Shown: positions 8,811-17,613 of the stretch, piece by piece
Layout: each line of letters begins with the position of its first letter
How positions within the stretch are numbered: the stretch's first letter is position 1
DNA from: Bacteroidota bacterium
GTDB taxonomy: Bacteria > Bacteroidota > Bacteroidia > Bacteroidales > WCHB1-69
Length of the DNA: 48,920 nt
Assembly (NCBI GenBank): GCA_023413895.1
Contig: JAEZOU010000024.1
Span: 1 to 48,920, forward strand
Direction: 5' to 3'
Made by a program: the position numbers and the translations under genes
The notes under the pieces: generated by a model
Databases searched by the model: none
What the model saw: only the letters and a program-made list of their open reading frames with translations
Told to the model about the DNA's origin: nothing

Positions 8811-8985
8811 GTAGCGGTTATGAGCGCCGGTTTGGGTATTTGGAATGTTGGATTTAGAGTTTTAATTTTGAAATTTGGGAAAGATTGGAGCGATGGAAGT
8901 AGGCGCGAAATTTGAGCGGATAGCCCGACGGCGAGCGGGTGGATTTTGTGCGGCAGGAAAGAGCCGGAACACCCAAATAAAAATA
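8811..8985. repeat. GC-rich dispersed intergenic repeat, copy 2
   Basis: Shares with copy 1 (4998-5316), in the same order and orientation, the block around GCGGTTATGAGC (8814), a block at 8906-8936 matching 30 of 31 bases, and GAGCCGG plus CCCAAATAAAAA at 8961-8983. Immediately upstream, 8725-8772 is also GC-rich and has GGCGGCG paired with CGCCGCC about 34 bases apart, which may be a further part of this element. The copy sits just before the promoter of the glycosyltransferase gene. Confidence 0.65.
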
Positions 8986-9017
8986 AAAAAAGAGATGAGA
9001 AATTCAAATAAAATTCA

Positions 9018-9025
9018 TATCTTTG
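9018..9025 (+). promoter_or_regulatory. -7 promoter box for the glycosyltransferase-rarA run
   Basis: TATCTTTG followed by GCAGG, a perfect Bacteroidota -7 box, ends 25 bases before the ATG at 9051. It lies just beyond the end of repeat copy 2. No convincing -33 element is visible. Confidence 0.6.
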
Positions 9026-9050
9026 CAGGTTGTAAAAAAACGATTTACAG

Positions 9051-9839
9051 ATGTTGAACATTAGCGGAATAGTAACGACATTAAACGAAGAGCATAATAT
9101 TGCTGAAACTATAAAATCTCTACAACAAGTTTGTAATGAAGTGATTATAGTTGACTCAAATAGTACAGACCGAACTGCAGAGATTGCAGAAAGTATGGGA
9201 GCAAAAGTTTATTTTCAAGATTATTTGGGTGATGGAATCCAGAAAAATGTTGCATTGAAATATGTTACCAATGCTTGGGTTTTGAGTATTGATGCCGACG
9301 AGCGTCTGACGCCAGAGTTAGTAGAGGCAATCAAGAATATTGACTTTGAGCAAACGCCGTACGATGGTTTTGCGGTTCGTCGCCGAAACCTGATTGGGAG
9401 TCGTTGGGTAAAGAGCTGTGGCTGGTATCCGGATTATTTAGTTCGTTTGTATCGACACGAGAAGTTGCGTTTCCGTGATGTGAAGCAACACTCTTCCGTT
9501 CCAGAGATTAACACTACGAAATTGAAGGCCGATTTGCTACATTACCGTTACAACAATTGTGGCGAGTTGTTTTCCAAACCCGCACGCAACTATAGTACAC
9601 GTGGTGCAAAAATTCTATACTTACAAGGGAAACGAGCATCTGCTTTCACGCCTTTTTTTCACGGAGCTGCAGCCTTTATCAGCAACTACTTCTTCCGTGG
9701 CGGCATATTAGGTGGCGTTGATGGTTTCACATTAGCATTAGCATTATCTTGCAATAGTTACATGAAATATGCAAAACTTCGTGAGTATCAGACCGACCCC
9801 GAGGTTTTGAAAAAAGAGGATTTTACAAAAGTTTGGTAA
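9051..9839 (+). CDS. Family 2 glycosyltransferase (WaaE/KdtX-like)
   Basis: 262 aa. A GT-A fold of family GT2: N-terminal ISGIVTTLNEEHNIAETI, IIVDSNSTDRT around residue 34, and the metal-binding DAD of SIDADER near 83-85. The C-terminal half, with KSCGWYPDYLVRLY and a Phe/Gly-rich membrane-associated segment, resembles lipopolysaccharide core beta-1,4-glucosyltransferases of the WaaE type. It probably acts at the cytoplasmic face of the inner membrane on lipid-linked glycans. The stop codon lies 11 bases before the rarA ATG, so the two are likely co-transcribed. The exact sugar cannot be told from the sequence. Confidence 0.8.
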   Translation: MLNISGIVTTLNEEHNIAETIKSLQQVCNEVIIVDSNSTDRTAEIAESMGAKVYFQDYLGDGIQKNVALKYVTNAWVLSIDADERLTPELVEAIKNIDFEQTPYDGFAVRRRNLIGSRWVKSCGWYPDYLVRLYRHEKLRFRDVKQHSSVPEINTTKLKADLLHYRYNNCGELFSKPARNYSTRGAKILYLQGKRASAFTPFFHGAAAFISNYFFRGGILGGVDGFTLALALSCNSYMKYAKLREYQTDPEVLKKEDFTKVW

Positions 9840-9850
9840 AAAAGGGAAAG

Positions 9851-12133
9851 ATGCACAAGCCGTTAGCCGAAATTCTTCGTCCTAAAAACTTGGACCAATA
9901 TATTGGCCAGCGCCATTTGGTTGGTGAGGGTGGAATTTTGCGGCGGGCTATTGAAGGGGGCAAAATCCACTCTATGATTTTGTGGGGTCCACCAGGTGTG
10001 GGTAAAACTACCTTAGCGCTTTTGATGGCAGAGTTGGCAGACGCCGATTTTTATATGCTCAGCGCTATCAACTCTGGAGTAAAAGAGATTCGAGAAACGA
10101 TTGACAAAGCCAAGAAAGGAGGACGTACCTCAATACTCTTTATTGATGAAATTCACCGATTCAGCAAATCGCAACAAGATTCCCTTTTGGGTGCGGTTGA
10201 ACAAGGGGTTATCACCCTTATTGGTGCCACTACTGAGAATCCTTCGTTCGAGGTAATTTCTCCACTTTTATCAAGATGTCAAGTATATGTTTTAAAAAAT
10301 CTTACAGAAGATGAATTAAAACAAATTATAACTACAGCCATAGCCCATTTAGAGGAGGAACGTTCGGTAAAAATTGTGGTTCAAGAGAGTGAGGCATTGC
10401 TTCGGATTTCGGGTGGTGATGCACGAAAACTGATCAATGCGATTGAGTTATCTGTAAATTACGCACCAGAAATTTCAGGCGTTCTGACGCTCACAAACGA
10501 AAGCGTAAAACAGTGCATTCAGAAGAACTTAGCCATTTACGACAAACAAGGGGAAAACCATTACGACATCATCTCGGCATTTATCAAATCGGTGCGCGGT
10601 TCCGACCCGAACGCGGCGGTTTATTGGTTAGCGCGAATGCTTTCTGCAGGAGAAGACCCCCTATTTATTGCGCGCAGATTGATTATCTTGGCTTCTGAAG
10701 ATATAGGCATTGCTAATCCGAATGCACTTTTACTTGCAAATAGTTGCTTCCAGGCTGTCCACCAAATTGGCATGCCAGAAGCACGCATCATTCTTTCAGA
10801 AACCACAGTTTATTTAGCATCATCACCCAAGAGCAACTCTACCTACTTAGCCATTAACGAAGCGATGGATTGGGTCAGTAAAACTGGCGACCTTCCCGTG
10901 CCGTTACATATTCGCAATGCGCCCACCCAGCTGATGAAGAAGTTAGACTACGGCAAAGATTACAAATATGCACACAACTACGAAAACCACTTTATAGAGC
11001 AGGAGTTTCTTCCTGATGCTATTCGTGGTAAGAAGTTTTATGAGCCGCAAAACAACGCAAGAGAGAACGAGTTGCGGAAATATCTAAAAAATTGCTGGAA
11101 AGAGAAGTATCAATATATAATTATCTTTATTGTTGCATTATTTTCGTTATTTTCGCAGAAACTCCAAGCGCAAGATATCCACTTTTCGCAATTTTACAAT
11201 GCCCCTTTATACCTAAACCCTGCGGAAACTGGTGCCATTCAAGGTGTTTTCCGCGCCAGCCTGCACCAACGCACACAATGGCTATCGGTTACCAAGCCAT
11301 ACGCTACAGTCTCGGGAAGTTTTGACCTTCCGGTATATAAAAATAAAAAGTACAAATTTCTCTTCGGATTAGGTGCATTGATTAATAACGACCGCTCGGG
11401 AGATTCAGAGTTCAATGCCTTTGACGCGGGACTATCGCTATCCTTTCTCAAAAGTTTTGGTTGGAGAAGTCAATTTCGAATTGGCGTAGGCGTATCTGGA
11501 AATTACACTCAGAAATCACTAAACTACGCTAAGTTACACTTTGACGAACAATTTCAGAACGGATATTTCAATCCTGAAATTCCAGTTACAGAAATCTTTG
11601 GAAACAACAAAATTGGTTACTTTGATTTAGGATTAGGTGGCACTATTTGTTACTCACCAGCTAACAAAACTGAAATCACGGTTGGAATTGGTGTTTTTCA
11701 TCTCACACATCCTAATCAAACCTTTCGAGACGGCATTTTTCTACATCCCATCAAATATGCACCCTATATAACCTCACGAATTGCGCTCACGAACGAACTG
11801 ACACTATCGCCAATGGTTTATACCGCTTTTCAGGGAAACTTCAAAGAGATTACATTTGGGAGCAACATTGAATATGACATTAATAAAAACAGATACACCA
11901 CTTGGGTAACTGTAGGTGGAGGTCTCTTCTACCGATGGAACGATGCCATTATCCTCAATATGTTTTTAGATTGGAAACATCTTCGTTTCAGTTTTAGCTA
12001 CGATATAAACATCTCGACCCTCATGCCAGCATCTCATGCTCGAGGAGGTTTTGAGTTATCACTTCGATATATTTTTAGAAAATCTGCTATCCGAAAAATT
12101 GGCAAAGAACCTTGTCCGTTCGAAATAATGTAA
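9851..12133 (+). CDS. rarA: RarA (MgsA) AAA+ ATPase fused in frame to a PorP/SprF-family outer-membrane protein
   Basis: 760 aa from ATG 9851; a TTG six codons upstream overlaps the preceding stop and is not preferred. Residues 1-422 are a complete RarA: Walker A GPPGVGKT (46-53), Walker B FIDEIH (97-102), GATTENPSF sensor region, and the usual C-terminal end ENELRKYLKNCWKEKY. With no stop, the frame runs into a signal-peptide-like segment (IIIFIVALFSLFSQ, then LQAQ, about 423-441) and a PorP/SprF domain (HFSQFYNAPLYLNPAETG onward, about 442-760), the outer-membrane partner family of T9SS and gliding systems. RarA is cytosolic and acts at stalled replication forks; PorP is exported, so one chain serving both is unexpected. 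No in-frame ATG or GTG lies near the junction; the nearest is TTG at 11072. A lost stop, a sequencing error or a non-standard internal start are all possible. Confidence 0.85.
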   Translation: MHKPLAEILRPKNLDQYIGQRHLVGEGGILRRAIEGGKIHSMILWGPPGVGKTTLALLMAELADADFYMLSAINSGVKEIRETIDKAKKGGRTSILFIDEIHRFSKSQQDSLLGAVEQGVITLIGATTENPSFEVISPLLSRCQVYVLKNLTEDELKQIITTAIAHLEEERSVKIVVQESEALLRISGGDARKLINAIELSVNYAPEISGVLTLTNESVKQCIQKNLAIYDKQGENHYDIISAFIKSVRGSDPNAAVYWLARMLSAGEDPLFIARRLIILASEDIGIANPNALLLANSCFQAVHQIGMPEARIILSETTVYLASSPKSNSTYLAINEAMDWVSKTGDLPVPLHIRNAPTQLMKKLDYGKDYKYAHNYENHFIEQEFLPDAIRGKKFYEPQNNARENELRKYLKNCWKEKYQYIIIFIVALFSLFSQKLQAQDIHFSQFYNAPLYLNPAETGAIQGVFRASLHQRTQWLSVTKPYATVSGSFDLPVYKNKKYKFLFGLGALINNDRSGDSEFNAFDAGLSLSFLKSFGWRSQFRIGVGVSGNYTQKSLNYAKLHFDEQFQNGYFNPEIPVTEIFGNNKIGYFDLGLGGTICYSPANKTEITVGIGVFHLTHPNQTFRDGIFLHPIKYAPYITSRIALTNELTLSPMVYTAFQGNFKEITFGSNIEYDINKNRYTTWVTVGGGLFYRWNDAIILNMFLDWKHLRFSFSYDINISTLMPASHARGGFELSLRYIFRKSAIRKIGKEPCPFEIM

Positions 12134-12134
12134 A

Positions 12135-13727
12135 ATGAAAAAGGGAATTCTTCTACTTTGTTTCACGTTATGTTTGGGGATTTTCTACGGACAAGTCCCA
12201 ACCACAAACGCAAACTTCAAGCAGCAGCAACAAGAGTTTATTCGGAAGGCACAGCAACCCATTACCATAGAGATGCTTCCCAGAGAGATAAACACTCAAT
12301 ATTCTGAATATAAGGGAGTTTTACTTCCCGATTCCCTTTTCTATTTCAACACCATGCGTACCAACGGGACAGAAAATACAGATATGATTTTCGGTGTTCA
12401 TTGGACAGCAGACATCTACTTTTCTCACTTAGGAGAATATGGATATAGCAAAGCTTACAGAATCAGTAACACCTTGAACAACAATAAATTTTACAATACA
12501 AACTTCACTCTTGATTCAACAGGAAACACACTTTTTTTTGTTCGCACGCACAAAAAAGCAGAAGAGCCCAAGGGAAAGATTTGGCTCAGTTATAAAATTG
12601 CTGGGGAGTGGGAAAAACCACAAATATTACCTACAACCATCAATTTGGAGGGTTACAACAACAACTTTCCGCACTGGGTTGATATGGAAGATTATGGTAT
12701 TCTTTATTTCTGCTCTGATCGTCCTGGGGGTGAAGGTGGTATGGATATTTGGTATTCAATTGTAAGAGACGGACGATTTGAACATCCTATTAATGCGGGA
12801 CCTATTATCAATACCGAAGGTAATGAGATTACACCATTTTACGATAAAAAACGAGCTATTTTGTATTTTAGTTCAGATGAACATATCGGCATTGGCGGCT
12901 ACGACATCTTTTATGCGGAGGGAGCGATGTCGCAGTGGAGCTCTCCGAGCAATATGGGAGTTCCTATCAATTCGGAAGATAACGACATCTACCTAACGAT
13001 GAACAAAGATGGAATGAGCGGTTACCTCTCCTCTAATCGTCCGAATAAAGTTTTTGGCGAAAACAACAAATGTTGCAACGACCTTTACAGCTTTCGTTAC
13101 GACTTAAAGCAGAACAAATTAGAAGAAAAAAAGGACACACTAATAGTTCCTTCAAAACCTGCAATAGAGAGTATTCCTCTACTACTTTACTTTGACAATG
13201 ACCAGCCAGAGCCCCGCACCACTCGACCCACTACGCAGCAAACGTACGACAGAACATTTTTAGAATATATGAGCCGAGAAACGCTATATATTCAGAATTG
13301 TAGAGACAGCCTTGAGGCTACCGAAATGCAGAGATTTTTCCGTAACATAGTAGCGGGCGGCTATCAACAGTTGATTCGTACAACAGAAGAGATTCTCACA
13401 CACCTACAAGCGGGCGATACGCTCACACTTACCATTTACGGTCACGCCAGTTTGCTTCACAACAGCAACTACAACCTGCACCTTTCAGAAAGAAGAATAC
13501 ACTCACTTCTCAACTTCTTCCAAGAATATAAAAATGGCGCACTCCTTCCCTATCTTACTGAAAATGGGAATGGACAACTTCGTTTTATAACCATTCCGAA
13601 AGGCAGTAATGAGTCGGCAGAAAAAAGAGAAGAAAAAGGTAAAACATCAAGTATTTACACGCTTTCAGCATGTAAAGAACGAAAAATTGAGATTCGGAGC
13701 ATAGAAATTTCACCTGCAAAGAGATAA
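12135..13727 (+). CDS. Secreted PD40 beta-propeller/OmpA-like protein
   Basis: 530 aa. Signal peptide 1-19 (cut near IFYGQ); a central region with PD40-type blades (LYFCSDRPGGEGGMDIWYS, ILYFSSDEHIGIGGYDIFY, SGYLSSNRP); and a C-terminal OmpA-like segment around 435-470 (LTIYGHAS...NYNLHLSERR), the peptidoglycan-binding pattern. The start lies one base after the stop of the PorP-like reading frame, so the two are almost certainly translated together. PorP/SprF proteins are often encoded beside PD40/OmpA proteins in T9SS and gliding loci, so this pair probably forms an envelope complex. The OmpA motif departs from consensus, so peptidoglycan binding is uncertain. Confidence 0.75.
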   Translation: MKKGILLLCFTLCLGIFYGQVPTTNANFKQQQQEFIRKAQQPITIEMLPREINTQYSEYKGVLLPDSLFYFNTMRTNGTENTDMIFGVHWTADIYFSHLGEYGYSKAYRISNTLNNNKFYNTNFTLDSTGNTLFFVRTHKKAEEPKGKIWLSYKIAGEWEKPQILPTTINLEGYNNNFPHWVDMEDYGILYFCSDRPGGEGGMDIWYSIVRDGRFEHPINAGPIINTEGNEITPFYDKKRAILYFSSDEHIGIGGYDIFYAEGAMSQWSSPSNMGVPINSEDNDIYLTMNKDGMSGYLSSNRPNKVFGENNKCCNDLYSFRYDLKQNKLEEKKDTLIVPSKPAIESIPLLLYFDNDQPEPRTTRPTTQQTYDRTFLEYMSRETLYIQNCRDSLEATEMQRFFRNIVAGGYQQLIRTTEEILTHLQAGDTLTLTIYGHASLLHNSNYNLHLSERRIHSLLNFFQEYKNGALLPYLTENGNGQLRFITIPKGSNESAEKREEKGKTSSIYTLSACKERKIEIRSIEISPAKR

Positions 13728-13777
13728 TTTGGGGAAGACAACACGAAAGGAGTAAAAATACTAGTCCCAAAGAGTCT

Positions 13778-14023
13778 CTAATCACGATGATATTGATGAT
13801 ACCGATCCTCGCTGTGTTTCGACTCACTATCACCCAAAACCAATAAAATTAAAATTCCTAATAGTGGAGAGGTAAACCAAAACAGCAAAAGTGAAACCCA
13901 TACACTTCTACCTCTACGTCTAGCCATACGAATCGGAATGTAAATATAAAGTAAAAATAGAAGTAAAAATAGAATTAAAAAGGCAAAAATTAGCGATACA
14001 ATAATTACTTGGTTATCATACAT
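13778..14023 (-). CDS. Small two-helix membrane protein
   Basis: 81 aa. Two hydrophobic helices (about 7-29 and 42-63) separated by a positive loop (RMARRRGRS), with a charged His-rich C-terminal tail. The pattern is common among small Bacteroidota inner-membrane proteins of unknown role. It starts 54 bases after the sialidase stop codon, so it may be the last gene of that transcript; no separate promoter is evident. It is convergent with the PD40/OmpA gene, with 50 bases between stops and no clear terminator. Confidence 0.6.
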   Translation of the reverse strand: MYDNQVIIVSLIFAFLILFLLLFLLYIYIPIRMARRRGRSVWVSLLLFWFTSPLLGILILLVLGDSESKHSEDRYHQYHRD

Positions 14024-14077
14024 ATTTCAAAACATTTATAATCAACAACTTATCATTCTATCCATTAGAAAAAATCA

Positions 14078-15628
14078 CTATTTAAAACTATCTTTTCCAT
14101 TGGTCAGCCATTCCAACGAAAAATTATAGAAAACCATCTCATACACATCAGAGTTTTCAGATGTTTCCTCCACATAAAGCCCAATAGTATTATCAGGAAG
14201 TACGCACAACGAAGAATAAGCCGAATTACAAGGCACAATACAACGTCCTATAGGCCAACTACTTCCTTCATCGTAACTTAAATAAACCGAAACATTTTCC
14301 CGTTTATCTCCCGAGGGAAGTGAATGGAGCAGACGATTTTTACTTTTATCACAAGTTACTGAAGATAAACGAATTATATCCCCATTACAGGCAGGAGCGT
14401 CTAAGTCGTTCCAAACGGAAAGTGTTGAGTTCCAAGTAACGCCCCCATCCTTAGAAAATGTATAACGACGATAATTAGCGTAACGCACACTCATTAAAAT
14501 CGTTCCATCTTCAAGTTCCACCACTTTTGCCTCATCGCCTCCTACGGCAGCACATTGCGAAAGTTGCCAAGTTGCGCCGTTATCGTCAGAATAAACCAAA
14601 TAATTATTGAGCGAATAGGCTTGATTTTCGCGCACAGCGGCGACAAACATCAAACGACCTAACGAGGTTTGTAAGCCATTTCCAGAGGCAAAGAAGGAGG
14701 AAAGCCAAGTAGATCTAATTGAATCTTTACAATTCTTTCCAAATATAAAATTCGTAATATCAACTGGTTTCGACCATGTTTTACCATTATCAGAACTTCG
14801 GGCAATATATGAGTGCATCGGTTTTTCTGCTGTTGAGTTCCACAATCCGACACCACCAACAAACGCGGCAATGAGTTCATTCTTAGCATTTCCGCGCACC
14901 AAAGCGCAGTCTCCGTACCCAAATAGGGAATCACCCGCAACAATAGTAATCGGTGGCGACCAAGTTTTACCATTATCATGACTAATGTTACAAAGAATAT
15001 CAATATCTGCAGGAAGGTCACTATTCGACCTTTTCCGTTTATCAGTTGCAGCCACAAGAGTTCCTTCGTCCGTAGTAATCAGGGCTGGAATTCTGTAACG
15101 CAGCGAGTTATAGTCACCAGGATGATAGAGAACCGTGCGCGACAGCACCACTTCACGACAAGCGTAAGGAATATTCTTTGGCAAAAGAAAATCACCATCT
15201 TGGGTAGTATAACTATGGAGTGCACAGCATAAAATTGCCCCTTCAGGTGCCGACATTGACACATTGCCAACCACCCACAGATAAAGCGTATCATCTTCGA
15301 CCGAAAGATTAAGAGTAGATGTAACAAACTGATTTTCAGGATTTATTTCTGAAATTAGTGAATATTCAGCCACCTTCCTTCCATCAAATCTTACATTTTG
15401 GGGTGTAGAATAGACTGATAATTTTGAAATTAGAGAAGCGGAACTATTGAGATTAAAGACAACTTTTTCTAACTGATTTTCAACATCTTGAGGAACGACA
15501 ACAATCTTCAGCAGCAGTTCATTTTCACTTCCAGAACCCACCAAACGATTTTCAGGGTAAAGGTGAAAAAATTGAGCAAAAAGGAATGTGGGGAGAAGAA
15601 AGAGAGCAAGAAATAATAACCTACACAT
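14078..15628 (-). CDS. Secreted exo-sialidase, GH33
   Basis: 516 aa from ATG 15628, preferred to a TTG two codons upstream because it begins the signal peptide (MCRLLFLALFLLPTFLFAQ). An N-terminal beta domain (about 20-165) is followed by the six-bladed sialidase fold: the arginine-triad RIP motif in RYRIPAL (179-181) and Asp boxes SHDNGKTW, SSDNGKTW, SDDNGATW, SKDGGVTW and SYDEGSSW. It would remove terminal sialic acid from host or mucin glycans in the periplasm or at the surface. It starts 10 bases after the stop of the upstream glycosyltransferase, an unusual operon partner. No nan catabolic genes are in the window. Confidence 0.9.
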   Translation of the reverse strand: MCRLLFLALFLLPTFLFAQFFHLYPENRLVGSGSENELLLKIVVVPQDVENQLEKVVFNLNSSASLISKLSVYSTPQNVRFDGRKVAEYSLISEINPENQFVTSTLNLSVEDDTLYLWVVGNVSMSAPEGAILCCALHSYTTQDGDFLLPKNIPYACREVVLSRTVLYHPGDYNSLRYRIPALITTDEGTLVAATDKRKRSNSDLPADIDILCNISHDNGKTWSPPITIVAGDSLFGYGDCALVRGNAKNELIAAFVGGVGLWNSTAEKPMHSYIARSSDNGKTWSKPVDITNFIFGKNCKDSIRSTWLSSFFASGNGLQTSLGRLMFVAAVRENQAYSLNNYLVYSDDNGATWQLSQCAAVGGDEAKVVELEDGTILMSVRYANYRRYTFSKDGGVTWNSTLSVWNDLDAPACNGDIIRLSSVTCDKSKNRLLHSLPSGDKRENVSVYLSYDEGSSWPIGRCIVPCNSAYSSLCVLPDNTIGLYVEETSENSDVYEMVFYNFSLEWLTNGKDSFK

Positions 15629-15638
15629 AATCAAGCAA

Positions 15639-16364
15639 TTATTTCAAATATCTACGACTAAAAAGATTATATTTTACAATACAATAAAGTGCGCGGAAAC
15701 CATCTCTCCAACCGATTTTCTTTCCCTCTTCGTAGGTTCTTCCGTAATAAGAAATTCCCACTTCATAAATTCGTATTCCTTTAAAACGAGATAATTTAGC
15801 TGTAACTTCAGGCTCGAAGCCGAAGCGTTTCTCTTTGAAATAGATTTTCTTCAAATAATCAGCTTTCACCAACTTGTAGCAAGTTTCCATATCTGTCAAA
15901 TTAAGATTCGTGAACATATTTGAACAGAATGTAAGGAACTTATTTCCAAAAGAGTGGAAGAAAAAGAGAATTCGATGAGGATTTCCTCCTAAATAACGAG
16001 AACCGTAAACCACATCAGCAAATCCATCTATTACAGGTTTCAACAAGAGATTATATTCTTCGGGATCATATTCTAGATCAGCATCTTGCACAACGATATA
16101 ATCGCCAGAAGCCTCCTCAAAGCCGCGATGAAGCGCTGCCCCCTTTCCCATATTTTGAGCCTGGTCGAAATAGTGGATTTCCACCTCTTTATGATTTTCA
16201 ATATAATCAAGAATAGCTTGTTTGGAATTATCTTTAGAACAATCATTTACAATAATTATCTCCTTAGAAAACCCACCTATCAACTGTACATTAATCACCT
16301 TATCCAAAATCAAATGGATAGTTTTTTCCTCATTATAAACTGGAATTACGACAGAAAGCTTCAT
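15639..16364 (-). CDS. Dolichyl-phosphate-mannose-synthase-like glycosyltransferase (GT2)
   Basis: 241 aa from ATG 16364; longer upstream starts would run through the promoter. KLSVVIPVYNEEKTI at the N terminus, IIIVNDCSKDNS, GKGAALHRGF and the metal-binding QDADLEYDPEEY (near residue 95) are characteristic of DPM1-like enzymes, which pass a sugar from a nucleotide donor to a polyprenyl phosphate at the inner membrane. No C-terminal membrane helices are present, so it is the soluble short type. It heads the minus-strand transcript with sialidase 10 bases downstream. Confidence 0.85.
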   Translation of the reverse strand: MKLSVVIPVYNEEKTIHLILDKVINVQLIGGFSKEIIIVNDCSKDNSKQAILDYIENHKEVEIHYFDQAQNMGKGAALHRGFEEASGDYIVVQDADLEYDPEEYNLLLKPVIDGFADVVYGSRYLGGNPHRILFFFHSFGNKFLTFCSNMFTNLNLTDMETCYKLVKADYLKKIYFKEKRFGFEPEVTAKLSRFKGIRIYEVGISYYGRTYEEGKKIGWRDGFRALYCIVKYNLFSRRYLK

Positions 16365-16383
16365 CACATAATTTTTAACGCTG

Positions 16384-16415
16384 CAAAGATAAAGATTTTT
16401 TTGTAGTTTTGCAAA
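16384..16415 (-). promoter_or_regulatory. Promoter of the glycosyltransferase-sialidase operon
   Basis: Minus strand: -33 TTTG at 16415-16412, spacer of 20, -7 TATCTTTG at 16391-16384, then the ATG 19 bases on. Both elements fit the Bacteroidota consensus. The -33 element abuts that of the divergent promoter. Confidence 0.65.
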
Positions 16416-16439
16416 CGATAAAATCGGCATCTATTTTTG
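16408..16439 (+). promoter_or_regulatory. Divergent promoter reading toward gpsA
   Basis: TTTG at 16408-16411, spacer of 20, then TATTTTTG at 16432-16439. Both elements fit the consensus. It leaves a leader of roughly 140 bases before the gpsA ATG, in which the gpsA frame is open but has no standard start. Confidence 0.55.
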
Positions 16440-16587
16440 ATATAGAACATTCACTATCAACAACAAAACATTTTTACAAATTACAAAAACACTCATATTT
16501 TCTTCCACAAAAGAGCAATCAGAAATAAAAGATTTACTAACGGAACCCGTAAAAACATGTAAGGGTTTCAGCAAAGCCAAACAAATA

Positions 16588-17613
16588 ATGACAGGAACAG
16601 AAAAAAATAATCCGACAGAGTTGCAACGCACCGCCATTATTGGCAGTGGAACTTGGGCAACAGCAATTGCTAAAATTCTCAACGAAAACGCAGTAGAATT
16701 TTCTTGGTGGATACGAGAAGATAAAATTGCCAGAAGTTTGCAACAGCGCGGTCGCAATCCCCTCTATTTAAGCTCTGTAAAACTATCAATGAATACCATT
16801 CACGTCAGCAGCAACTTGAATGAAGTGATTGAGAACTCCGACAATATCATACTTGTTTTACCTTCTGCGTACATTTCCAGTACATTCAACACTATTGAAC
16901 CAGAAAAATTTAAAGGTAAAAGAATAATTATTGCCTCTAAAGGTATTGTTGCTGAAACACAACAATTAATCTCAGACTACTTTAAGTCTCGTTTTGCACT
17001 AACAGATAAAGATATTGCAGTAATTTGTGGAGCTTCACACGCAGAAGAGATTGCACAAGGAAGGCTTACTTTTCTTACCATTGCTACAGAAGAAGAAAGT
17101 TTTGCCCTTAAAATCAAAGAGTTGTTTAATAGTCCGTATGTAAAACTAACCACCAATCAAGATATGATTGGCTTGGAATATGCAGTTACACTCAAAAATA
17201 TCTACGCATTAGGAGCTGGAATCTATATCGGTTTGGGCAATGGCGACAATCTGATTGCCACTTATATGGCAAATTGCATTCGCGAGATGAAATATTTCTT
17301 TGAGCAGATACATCCAGAAACACTCCCCCACCTTGCCGAATCGAGTTATATTGGCGACCTTTTAGTAACAGCCTATTCACAACATAGTCGCAACCGCACA
17401 TTTGGTCATCTTATTGGAAAAGGAGTCAGCATTTCGGTTGCTCATTTAGAACTCAAAATGGTAGCTGAAGGCTATTATGCTTGCGCTTGTATTCAGAAAC
17501 TGATTGATGAAAAAGGAATTGAGATGCCAATCGTCGAAAGTATATATAAGGTTCTTTATCAAGACTATAACGTTACTGAAACGATGCAGGCACTTTTGGA
17601 AACATTTAGGTAA
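16588..17613 (+). CDS. gpsA: Glycerol-3-phosphate dehydrogenase [NAD(P)+]
   Basis: 341 aa. N-terminal Rossmann fold IIGSGTWATAIAKIL (18-32); DNIILVLPSAYI; KGIVAETQQL; CGASHAEEI; catalytic Lys in the YAVTLKNIYALGAG segment; and GDLLVTAYSQHSRNRTFG near 258-275. It reduces dihydroxyacetone phosphate to sn-glycerol 3-phosphate for phospholipid synthesis in the cytoplasm. The frame stays open for 49 codons upstream to 16441 without ATG, GTG or TTG, so the ATG at 16588 is the first standard start. Its last bases lie inside the segment duplicated at 21651. Confidence 0.95.
   Translation: MTGTEKNNPTELQRTAIIGSGTWATAIAKILNENAVEFSWWIREDKIARSLQQRGRNPLYLSSVKLSMNTIHVSSNLNEVIENSDNIILVLPSAYISSTFNTIEPEKFKGKRIIIASKGIVAETQQLISDYFKSRFALTDKDIAVICGASHAEEIAQGRLTFLTIATEEESFALKIKELFNSPYVKLTTNQDMIGLEYAVTLKNIYALGAGIYIGLGNGDNLIATYMANCIREMKYFFEQIHPETLPHLAESSYIGDLLVTAYSQHSRNRTFGHLIGKGVSISVAHLELKMVAEGYYACACIQKLIDEKGIEMPIVESIYKVLYQDYNVTETMQALLETFR

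Noticed and set aside
16431..16757. Minus-strand frames overlapping the start of gpsA
   Set aside because: No family resemblance, and they oppose a confident gpsA with its own promoter.
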